DNA of 64,000 nt from the NCBI GenBank assembly GCA_016717705.1, contig JADKFD010000001.1, positions 186,001 through 250,000 on the forward strand. Reading direction: 5' to 3'. A program made the position numbers and the translations under genes. Shown here piece after piece: positions 53,798 to 61,327 of the stretch; within the stretch, counting starts at the first letter, position 1; each line of letters opens with the position of its first letter. The notes beneath the pieces were generated by a model, which did not search any database, had not been told where the DNA came from, and was given only the letters and a program-made list of their open reading frames with translations. The DNA is from Rhodanobacteraceae bacterium (GTDB lineage Bacteria; Pseudomonadota; Gammaproteobacteria; Xanthomonadales; SZUA-5).

Positions 53798-55504
53798 CTA
53801 CTTCGCCCGCGGCCGTGTCGGCCGATACACCGGCTCCCACACCTGGGCGCGGATGCGCTGTTCCAGCGTGGCCTCGTCGCAGGACTCGGCAACGCCATCC
53901 AGCTGCGCCTGTTTGGCCACGGCCCGCGCAACGGAAACCGACACCGCGCGCAGCTGATCGACCGGCGGCAACAGCCGCGCCAGCGGATCGTGCTTGGCCG
54001 GCGACAACTCGGCCAGCGCCACGCCCGCGGCCATGAACATCGCGTCGGTGACGCGACTGGCGTTGACCGCCAGCACCGCCAGACCCACGCCCGGGAAGAT
54101 GTAGGAGTTGTTGGTCTGGTTGACCGGCAAAAGGCGGCCCTTGTACTCGACCGGCGGGAACGGACTGCCGGTGCCGATCAGCGCGCGACCTTCGGTCCAG
54201 GCCACCAGATTCACCGGCGTGGCTTCGGAACGCGAGGTCGGGTTGGACAGCGGGAAGATGATCGGCCGATCGACATGGCTGGCCATGGCGCGAATCGAGT
54301 CTTCGGTGAAGGCACCGGCCTGGCCGGAGACGCCAATCAGCGTGGTCGGCCTGGCATTGTTCATCACATCGAGCAGGCCGATCTGACCCGGCTGCTGCAG
54401 CACCCAGCCAGCCACGGCCTCCTGGGTCTGCGCAAACTGGGCACGATCGCCGCTGACCTCGCGCAGCCCGTGGGCGACCAGCCCCTTGCTGTCGAGCACG
54501 AAGAAACGACTATGCGCCTCGGCCTCGCTGAGACCGCGATTGGTCATCGCCTTGACCAGCAGGCCGGCAATACCGGTGCCGGCGGCGCCGGCGCCGACGA
54601 TGGCGATGCGCTGCTCGGTCAGCGGCACGCCGGTGACATTGATCGCCGCCATCAAGGTACCGAAAGCGACCGCGGCGGTGCCCTGGATGTCGTCATTGAA
54701 AGTACACAGGCGGTCGCGATAGCGCTCCAGCAGGCGCCCGGCATTGCTGCCGGCGAAGTCTTCCCACTGCAGCAGCACATCCGGCCAACGCTCGGCGACC
54801 GCGCTGACGAATTCCTCGATGAAGGCATCGTATTCGGCGCCGCTGATGCGTGGATTGCGCCAGCCCACGTACAGCGGGTTGGAAAGCCGCTCGACATTGT
54901 TGGTGCCGACATCCAGCAGGATCGGCAAGGTCGCCGCCGGGTGGATACCGGCGCACGCGGTATACAGCGACAGCTTGCCGATCGAGATGCCCATGCCACC
55001 GGCCCCCTGATCGCCGAGGCCGAGGATGCGCTCGCCGTCACTGACGACGATCACCCGCACCTTGTCGAAGCGCGCGTCGCTGAGGATCTCGCGGATACGA
55101 TGGCGGTTGGGGTAGCTCAGGAACAATCCGCGCGGCTTGCGCCAGATCTCGCTGAAGCGCTGGCATCCCTCGCCCACCGTCGGCGTGTACACCAGCGGCA
55201 GCAGTTCCTGGATATTGTTGACCAGCAACGAGTAGAACAGCGTCTCGTTGGCGTCCTGCAGATCGCGCAGGAAAGCATAACGCTCGAAATCGGTGCGGAA
55301 GCTGCGCAGCACGGCAAGCCGCCGCGTGACCTGTTCCGGCAGGGTGCCGATGTTCGGAGGCAGCACGCCGTGCAGGTGAAAGGCGTCGCGCTCCTCATCG
55401 GTGAACGCCGTGCCCTTGTTGAGCAAGGGCTGATTGATCAGGTCGACTCCGGCCAGATCGGTTTCGATGACATCGTCTCGATCCGGCTGTGAATGCTGGC
55501 TCAT
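53798..55504 (-). CDS. maeA: NAD-dependent malic enzyme
   Basis: Oxidatively decarboxylates malate to pyruvate with NAD. 568 residues, as for E. coli SfcA/MaeA. It has YTPTVGEGCQRFSEIWRKPR, GLGDQGAGGMGISIGKLSLY, the metal-binding NDDIQGTAAVAFGTLMAAI and the NAD site RIAIVGAGAAGTGIAGLLV, plus IIFPLSNPTSRSEATP. The start MSQHSQPDRDD at 55504 gives the full N-terminal domain. Stand-alone gene. Confidence 0.95.
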   Translation of the reverse strand: MSQHSQPDRDDVIETDLAGVDLINQPLLNKGTAFTDEERDAFHLHGVLPPNIGTLPEQVTRRLAVLRSFRTDFERYAFLRDLQDANETLFYSLLVNNIQELLPLVYTPTVGEGCQRFSEIWRKPRGLFLSYPNRHRIREILSDARFDKVRVIVVSDGERILGLGDQGAGGMGISIGKLSLYTACAGIHPAATLPILLDVGTNNVERLSNPLYVGWRNPRISGAEYDAFIEEFVSAVAERWPDVLLQWEDFAGSNAGRLLERYRDRLCTFNDDIQGTAAVAFGTLMAAINVTGVPLTEQRIAIVGAGAAGTGIAGLLVKAMTNRGLSEAEAHSRFFVLDSKGLVAHGLREVSGDRAQFAQTQEAVAGWVLQQPGQIGLLDVMNNARPTTLIGVSGQAGAFTEDSIRAMASHVDRPIIFPLSNPTSRSEATPVNLVAWTEGRALIGTGSPFPPVEYKGRLLPVNQTNNSYIFPGVGLAVLAVNASRVTDAMFMAAGVALAELSPAKHDPLARLLPPVDQLRAVSVSVARAVAKQAQLDGVAESCDEATLEQRIRAQVWEPVYRPTRPRAK

Positions 55505-55961
55505 GCGGCTCCCCCTGCGTCTTGGGGAGTGGAAGATAGCGCGCCGGAGGCCCAGGCGGCGATCATTCCAGCGCTCGGCGACACTTACGCCGCGGGACCC
55601 GTGCCGGAATCAGGTCTGGCGCACGCAAAGGGCGCGCTTGCCCTTGGTGCTGGCGGATGTGTAGGCGTACTTCCGGCCGTCGCCGAGGTAGACATACCAA
55701 GCCTGATCCGGACCATTGGCTTCCGAGCTCCAGGGCGTGAGGCCGGTCAACTCGATCAACGGCGTGATCCGGCAGGTGAGCTTGCCGATGCAGTCCTGAC
55801 CCCTGACTTCGTCTGCAGATTGCAGCGCCAGGAGCTCATCCGTGTTCGGCAGTTCCCAGCCGGCACCCCCACGTCCGGCCCATTCCCCCTTTCCTTCCCC
55901 ACACGGGGTTCCCCCCCCGCGCGCGGCCCGCTCGACGCCCCCTGTGGGGCCGCGCTGCGGA
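55505..55961. other. gap with a C-rich junction and a gene fragment
   Basis: 457 bases between two minus-strand genes. Apart from the DUF1566-like fragment at 55610-55882 it holds a C-rich segment with a run of eight C (55911-55918) and CGCGCGCGGCCC. No intact gene found. Confidence 0.6.
55610..55882 (-). pseudogene. DUF1566 (Lcl C-terminal) domain fragment
   Basis: On the minus strand an open frame without a start codon reads GWELPNTDELLALQSADEVR, then LIELTGLTPWSSEANGPDQA, WYVYLGDGRKYAYTSAST and CVRQT before a stop at 55610. This is the end of a DUF1566/Lcl domain, often found in secreted lipoproteins. The 5' part runs into a G-rich (minus strand) tract and lacks any signal peptide, so the gene has lost its front by deletion or poor assembly. 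Confidence 0.65.
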
Positions 55962-56393
55962 TCAGCGTACCGGCACCATCACTACCGGCAGCGTGCTCTG
56001 GCGCAACATGTCGTGGCTGATGCTGCCTACCAGCAGGTCGAACACGGCGCCGTGGCCATGGGTCGCCATGATCAGCAGATCGGCACCAAGACGGGTCGCC
56101 TCGCGCTGGATGGTAGCGGCGGTCGGCCCCTGCACCAGCAGCGCGGTGCAGTTCACGCCAAGGTCGCGCAATGCCTGCGCGTGCGCCTGCAGCGTGCGAT
56201 GGTCGTCGCGATGCTCATGCGCGACCTGATCGCGCACGCTCGCCGAACCGGCCCCATAGCCGACAAAATCCGGCTCCGGCGCGGCCACGTGCAGCAACCA
56301 CACCTCCGCTGACATGGCCCGCGACAGCTTGATCGCCGTGGCGAGCACGCGTTCGGTGGCCGAACTCAGGTCCAGCGGTACCAAAAGGCGCAT
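55962..56393 (-). CDS. universal stress protein (UspA family)
   Basis: 143 residues. Starts MRLLVPLDLSSATERVLATA and has GADLLIMATHGHGAVFDLLV, then GSISHDMLRQSTLPVVMVP, the ATP-binding loop of the ATP-type Usp proteins, with Ala replacing the first Gly of GxxG. Usp proteins help survival under stress and starvation. It starts four bases after the stop of the SGNH gene (56397), so it is likely in the MBOAT-SGNH transcription unit. Confidence 0.92.
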   Translation of the reverse strand: MRLLVPLDLSSATERVLATAIKLSRAMSAEVWLLHVAAPEPDFVGYGAGSASVRDQVAHEHRDDHRTLQAHAQALRDLGVNCTALLVQGPTAATIQREATRLGADLLIMATHGHGAVFDLLVGSISHDMLRQSTLPVVMVPVR

Positions 56394-56396
56394 GTC

Positions 56397-57486
56397 TCAG
56401 TCTCCTTCAGATTGGGATGCGAATGCGCGCTCGGCGAGCGGATAGAGCGCTGCAGTGAAACGATCCGCGTCGCTCGCCGACAGATGCGACCATTCGGGCA
56501 CCCGGTATCCCTGCAGCTCCGGATGATCCTCGAAGTGGATGCCGGGCACGCCGGCCTTGGCGATCAGCACGTCCCAGGTCGATTCGCGCGGCATCGCCTT
56601 GCGTTCGAATTCCAGCAGCCGGTCGGCGCTCGGCGCGCGTACGAACACCACTTCCACACCACGCGCCCGCAACTTGCTTCACCGCGGCAACCGCCTTGTC
56701 GATCTGTTCGTCGCGCGTCTTCATCGCCTTTTCGATCGCCTCCGGCGGCAGCGGCTTGAAGTTCTGCGCCCAGATGCGCTGGGCCATGGCCTGGTACTGC
56801 GGATCGTTCTCGACCTTGTCCCACATGCGCGTATTGCGGTCGGCGGCGGACATGCTGATCTTGCGCACCGCCTCGCGCACCGGCACGCCCGGTCGCGTAG
56901 GCCAGGCCTGCCGCTTGAGCACGGTGATGAGCGCGAAATCCTCGTCGTAGAAGGCCAGCCAGGGCTCCAGCAACCAGGTCGACAGCCGGTGACCCGAGCG
57001 CTGCGCCGGGGTTTCCTTGCGATAGTGCTTGAGCGCGTCGATGCGCACGGCGAAGCCGCTGAAGAACAGGCCCGGCGTGACCCCGACCAGCAAGCGTCCG
57101 GTGAAATCGGGATCGTCGGCCAGATCCTCGAGAAATGCGACCGGCGAACTGCCCTCGAGCGCGAGCTGGATCGGACGCTCGCCCGCCAGGCGTTCCCAGA
57201 CCGGCAGTTGCACATCGAACAGCAGCCGCGACGAGCCGACGATGACGGTGCGATTGCCCTCGCCAGTGTCGATGCGTCGGCGTTGCTCGGCCCAGCGCTC
57301 GTCGCTGTTGCGGTAGCCGGGCGTCACCCCAAAGTCGCGCCAGTACAGCTCCCACGCGCCGAGCGCAAGAACGAACAGCGCCAGTGCCAGGCCCAGCGCC
57401 GCACCGCCGTTCAGCGCCGGCAGCGGACGCTCGTAGCTGTCGCCGTCGAGCCGGCCGTGATCAGAACTGGAAGTAGATGAAGGCAT
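56397..57486 (-). pseudogene. SGNH-like membrane-anchored protein paired with MBOAT acyltransferase, frameshifted
   Basis: The front frame from 57486 has a soluble leader, one helix (LALALFVLALGAWELYWRDF) and TVIVGSSRLLFDVQLPVWER, where GSSR fits the SGNH block I. After KAVAAVKQ one extra base near 56675 throws the frame off. The second frame continues LRARGVEVVFVRAPSADRLL, SHLSASDADRFTAALYPLAE and stops at 56397, with the catalytic-type DxxH-like HLSASDA near the end. Full length is about 363 residues. AlgX/DltD-like proteins of this kind pass acetyl groups from an MBOAT protein to a polymer. Confidence 0.8.
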
Positions 57487-58882
57487 CGCCTCCTCCCTGC
57501 GTGATCGCGATCAGGAATGCCATCGATGCCCACAACGCGCCGACCACCAGCGTCGGCAATCGTTGTCCCTCAACATGCAACTGGCGTTCGCGCATGTAGC
57601 CGTGTACCGCCAGCAACGGCAGCATCGCGGTCAATACACTGACGATCAGCCAGAAACTCAAGATCGGCACGCCGGGCGCACCGATGCCGAGCATCGCCGA
57701 CAGCACACGCCAGGCCGTCGGGAAGTCCTGCGCGCGGAAGAACACCCAGGTGATGTTGACCAGCAGATAGGTCAGCACGATCAGGCCGAAGCGCGTCAGG
57801 GCGCGGTCCCAGACCGGCCAGCTGCCGATGCGCTGGCGCGCGAAGCGCTCGACCACCAGGTACAGCCCGTGCAATCCACCCCAGACCACGAAGGTCCAGG
57901 CGGCGCCGTGCCACAGGCCGCCGAGCAGCATGGTCAGCATCAGATTGACGTAGGTGCGCGCCGGCCCCTTGCGGTTGCCGCCCAAAGGCACGTACAGATA
58001 GTCGCGCAGCCAGGTCGACAGCGAGATGTGCCAGCGCCGCCAGAAATCGGAAAAACCAAGTGCGGCGTAGGGATAGCGGAAGTTGTCGATCAGCGAGAAA
58101 CCGAGCACCAGCGAAGCGCCGATCGCGGTCGTGGTGTAGCCGGCGAAATCGCAGAAGATCTGCCCGGAGAAGGCGATGGTGCCGAGCCAGGCATCCAGCA
58201 GCAGCGGCGCCTTGTCGCTGCCGTAGACCGCATCCACCGCCGGCGCCAGCAGCCCATCGGCGAGCACGATCTTCTCGAACAGGCCCAGCGTCATCAGCAT
58301 CAGACCCCAGATCATCTGCGGTGAAGTGGCCGTGCGCGGGGTGGCGAACTGCGGCATCAGATCGGTCGGGCGCACGATCGGGCCGGCGACCAGTTGCGGG
58401 AAGAAGGTCACGAACAGCGAGAAGTCGAGCAGCGATGTCGCCGGCTTCGCGCGCTTCAGGTACACATCCAGCGTGTAGGACAGCGTCTGGAAGGTATAGA
58501 AGGAAATGCCGACCGGCAGGATGATGTCCCAGCCCGGCGCCTGCCATGCCACGCCGAAGCCGGCCATCAGCGCCACCCAGTTTTCGAGCAGGAAGCCGCC
58601 GTACTTGAAGTAGCCGAGCAGGCCGAGGTTGCCGACCAGCGACACCATCAGCCAGCCGCGCCGCGCGCGCGTCGATTCGCTGCGGTAGATCTGCCGCGCC
58701 ATCCACCAGTCGACCATGGTCGACAGCCACAGCAGGACCACGAACGGCGGATTCCAAGCCGCGTAGAAGATGTAGCTGGCAATCAGCAGGTTGGATTTCT
58801 TCACCGACCACGCCAGCGGCAATCGGTGCAGGAACAGCACGATCGCGAAGAAGGCGATGAAGGTCAGCGAATTGAAAGTCAC
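57461..58882 (-). CDS. MBOAT family O-acyltransferase (AlgI/DltB type)
   Basis: 473 residues with about 10-12 membrane helices. Starts MTFNSLTFIAFFAIVLFLHR and has GYFKYGGFLLENW, DILLPVGISFYTFQ-like segment (WDIILPVGISFYTFQTLSYT), FWRRWHISLSTWLRDYLYVP and the active-site His in LLGGLWHGAAWTFVVWGGLH. It moves acyl (usually acetyl) groups across the inner membrane. The next gene overlaps its end by 26 bases and encodes the SGNH partner. The polymer target is unknown, as no polysaccharide genes are near. Confidence 0.93.
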   Translation of the reverse strand: MTFNSLTFIAFFAIVLFLHRLPLAWSVKKSNLLIASYIFYAAWNPPFVVLLWLSTMVDWWMARQIYRSESTRARRGWLMVSLVGNLGLLGYFKYGGFLLENWVALMAGFGVAWQAPGWDIILPVGISFYTFQTLSYTLDVYLKRAKPATSLLDFSLFVTFFPQLVAGPIVRPTDLMPQFATPRTATSPQMIWGLMLMTLGLFEKIVLADGLLAPAVDAVYGSDKAPLLLDAWLGTIAFSGQIFCDFAGYTTTAIGASLVLGFSLIDNFRYPYAALGFSDFWRRWHISLSTWLRDYLYVPLGGNRKGPARTYVNLMLTMLLGGLWHGAAWTFVVWGGLHGLYLVVERFARQRIGSWPVWDRALTRFGLIVLTYLLVNITWVFFRAQDFPTAWRVLSAMLGIGAPGVPILSFWLIVSVLTAMLPLLAVHGYMRERQLHVEGQRLPTLVVGALWASMAFLIAITQGGGDAFIYFQF

Positions 58883-59096
58883 GACTGGCTCCCCAGGCAG
58901 CCGCGGCGGTGGTTCAGCCTAGCCGAATGTGAACGCCTTTGGGGGTTCGCAGTGGTTCGCCAGCGCACCGACAGGCGCGCCATCGAGCCTCAGCATTTCG
59001 ATCGGGATCGCAGTGGCTGCAGCAGCACCGCGCTGCAGCAACGCGGGTCCCGAACCTCGGCGCAACCGCGCCCGCGCTGATGACCTGGAGATCGCC

Positions 59097-59270
59097 ATGA
59101 ACACGACTATCCGCAAGACCGCCCTGTTGCTGCTGGTTGCCGCCTTCGCTTTCAATGCGACGGCCTGCAACACGATGAAGGGCCTGGGCAAGGACACCGA
59201 GAAGGCGGGCGAGAAGATCCAGAAGGAAGCGGATCGCAGCCACACCACGGACGATTCCACCCGGAGCTGA
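59097..59270 (+). CDS. entericidin-like small lipoprotein
   Basis: 57 residues. MNTTIRKTALLLLVAAFAFN is followed by ATAC, a lipobox with Cys at 24, and NTMKGLGKDTEKAGEKIQKE, the short amphipathic helix of entericidin A/B proteins. Entericidins are small envelope lipoproteins linked to stress-induced lysis in E. coli. A GGAG ribosome site precedes the ATG. Confidence 0.9.
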   Translation: MNTTIRKTALLLLVAAFAFNATACNTMKGLGKDTEKAGEKIQKEADRSHTTDDSTRS

Positions 59271-59349
59271 CCAACGTAACCGGGGCGTCAGCGTGGCAGC
59301 ATGAGTGCTGCTCTGTGCTGGCGCCCTGATCGTGTCGACCGAACCTGCC

Positions 59350-59835
59350 ATGCAGCGCTACCCGGCCGAAAGTCCGCGCGTGGTGCTCGACACCAATGCC
59401 TGCCTGGCGCTCTTCGCCTATGCCGACCCCAGCTGCGCAACATTGCTGGCGGCGCTGCGCGAAGGCCGCGTACGAGCCGTGGCCAATCTGGCCACGCGGA
59501 CCGAGTGGTTGCAGGTGCTTGCGCGTGACGCCCTGAAGCTCGACGACAACCGTCGCAGCCGAGCCGTGCAGCTGTTCGATGCCCTGGTGACCACGATCGG
59601 CACTGACCCCGCAGCGGCTAGAGCCGCCGTCAGCCTGCCGCGCTGTCGCGACCGCGACGACCAGATGTTCCTGGAACTGGCGCGGGATGCGGGCGCGGTG
59701 GCGCTGTACACGCGCGACCGGGAATTGCTGAAATTGTCGCAGCGAACCCAACGTCGGGCCGGGTTTGTCGTGCGGCGCCGGAGGACTGTGACTGCCGCAG
59801 CGACGTGCACGTCGCTCACCGAACATCGTAGTTGA
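59350..59835 (+). CDS. PIN-domain protein (putative toxin-like nuclease)
   Basis: 161 residues. PIN/PilT N-terminal fold: VVLDTNACLALFAYADPS with the first Asp, then RDRDDQMFLELARDAGAVAL and YTRDRELLKLSQR with the further acidic residues that bind Mg. It fits the COG1569 group, called toxin-like but often without clear antitoxin. None is seen next to it. The last 20 residues (RRRTVTAAATCTSLTEHRS) come from a family A repeat and downstream DNA, so the natural end may have been altered. Confidence 0.85.
   Translation: MQRYPAESPRVVLDTNACLALFAYADPSCATLLAALREGRVRAVANLATRTEWLQVLARDALKLDDNRRSRAVQLFDALVTTIGTDPAAARAAVSLPRCRDRDDQMFLELARDAGAVALYTRDRELLKLSQRTQRRAGFVVRRRRTVTAAATCTSLTEHRS
59797..59816. 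repeat. family A palindrome without foot, inside the PIN gene end
   Basis: CAGCGACGTGCACGTCGCTC, the core palindrome of family A, lies within the reading frame of the PIN gene's last codons. Confidence 0.75.
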
Positions 59836-60109
59836 AAACACCAACAGCACGGAGGCGGGCCATGAAAATCTTCTCCTTTGCGTCCTGCGCCTTTGCGGAC
59901 AAAAACAGATCCGCACTCCCCAGTTCGGTGCGCCAACAGGGGCGTCCGGACCCACCGAACACCCGCGCAGCACACGGGCAAGGCGGCCCGCCGGCCAGCG
60001 CGAACAAGCGCACCGGCAGGGGCGACCGGCCTGCTTGTCGGTCGTCGCAGCGGACGCGCGCTGCGGCAGACTAGGGCTCCGGGTAACCTGCCGCTGACTC
60101 CGAAACCGC

Positions 60110-61327
60110 ATGCGACTGCTGCACACTTCCGACTGGCATCTGGGACAACTGCTGCACGGCCACGACCGCCACGCCGAGCACGCGGCCTTCCTCGACTGGC
60201 TGCTGGCCGAACTGCAGCAGCGGCAGATCGACGCCTTGCTGATTGCCGGCGACATCTTCGACAGCGCCAACCCGAGCGCCGAGGCACAGCGGCTCTACTA
60301 CAGCTTCCTGGCACGCGCCGGTCGGTGCTGCCCGCGCTTGCAGATCGTCGTCATCGCCGGCAACCACGATTCGCCGCTGCGCATCGACGCGCCGCAAGCG
60401 GTGCTGCAGGCCTTGCGCGTGCATGTGCTCGGCCAGTACCGGACCGGCACGACGCCGAACCCTCGCCTGCGCGTGGCGCTCCAGCGCCGCGACGGCAGCA
60501 TCGGCGCGCTGCTGCTTGCGATCCCTTTCCTGCGCCCGGGCGATCTGCCCGAGGGCCATGGCGGCGCCTATGCCGAGGGTGTCGCCGCGGTCTATCGGGA
60601 CGAGGTCGACGCCGCACTGGCGGTGCGTGAGCCGGACCAGGCGCTGCTGGCGCTGGGCCATCTGCATGCGCTTGGCGGCCAGGTGTCCGAGCATTCCGAG
60701 CGGCGCCTGGTCATCGGCGGCCAGGAGGCCGTGGCGGCGAGTCTGTTTCCCGAAGAACTCGCCTACGTGGCGCTCGGTCATCTGCATCTGGCGCAGCAGA
60801 TCGGCGCGCCGCGCATCCGCTATTGCGGCAGTCCGCTGCCGCTGTCCTTCAGCGAGATCGGCTATCCGCACCAGGTCGTCGAATTCACCTTGGATGGCGC
60901 ACTGCTGGCCAGTGTCGAGGCGATCGCCGTGCCGCGGCCGGCGCCCATCCTGCGCGTCCCGGCGCGCCACCTGCCGCTCGCCGATGTGCTGCCGTTGTTG
61001 CAGGCGCTCGACTTTAGCGACGCGCCGGTCGGCCTGCAGCCGCTGATCGAGGTGCTGGTCGAGCGCGCCTGGGGCGATCCGGACCCGGCCGCGACGATAC
61101 GCGCCGCGCTGGATGGCAAACCGGTGCGGCTCGCGGCGATCAAGGCGGTCAGGCCGAGCAACAGCGCCGACGCGTCCGCCAGCGCGCCGCGCCTGTCGAT
61201 CGACGAACTCAAGCCGACTCCTTTGTTCGAACGCCTGGTGCGCGAGCAGACCGGCAGCGAACCTCCCGCAGAGTTATGGCAGGCTTTTGGCGAACTCCTC
61301 GCCATCGCCGAGCATGGGCAAGGCTGA
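60110..61327 (+). CDS. sbcD: exonuclease SbcCD subunit D
   Basis: Mre11-type nuclease subunit that opens DNA hairpins and cleaves long palindromes with SbcC. 405 residues. It starts MRLLHTSDWHLGQLLHGHDR and has IDALLIAGDIFDSANPSAEA, VIAGNHDSPLRIDA and ALGHLHLAQQIG, the metallophosphoesterase motifs. Its TGA overlaps the ATG of sbcC. Because this genome is rich in palindromes, SbcCD activity is of interest here. Confidence 0.96.
   Translation: MRLLHTSDWHLGQLLHGHDRHAEHAAFLDWLLAELQQRQIDALLIAGDIFDSANPSAEAQRLYYSFLARAGRCCPRLQIVVIAGNHDSPLRIDAPQAVLQALRVHVLGQYRTGTTPNPRLRVALQRRDGSIGALLLAIPFLRPGDLPEGHGGAYAEGVAAVYRDEVDAALAVREPDQALLALGHLHALGGQVSEHSERRLVIGGQEAVAASLFPEELAYVALGHLHLAQQIGAPRIRYCGSPLPLSFSEIGYPHQVVEFTLDGALLASVEAIAVPRPAPILRVPARHLPLADVLPLLQALDFSDAPVGLQPLIEVLVERAWGDPDPAATIRAALDGKPVRLAAIKAVRPSNSADASASAPRLSIDELKPTPLFERLVREQTGSEPPAELWQAFGELLAIAEHGQG

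Noticed and set aside
59305..59349. Upstream ATG for the PIN gene
   Set aside because: The extra 15 residues are not PIN-like, and the ATG at 59350 puts the conserved VVLDTN motif at the usual distance from the start.
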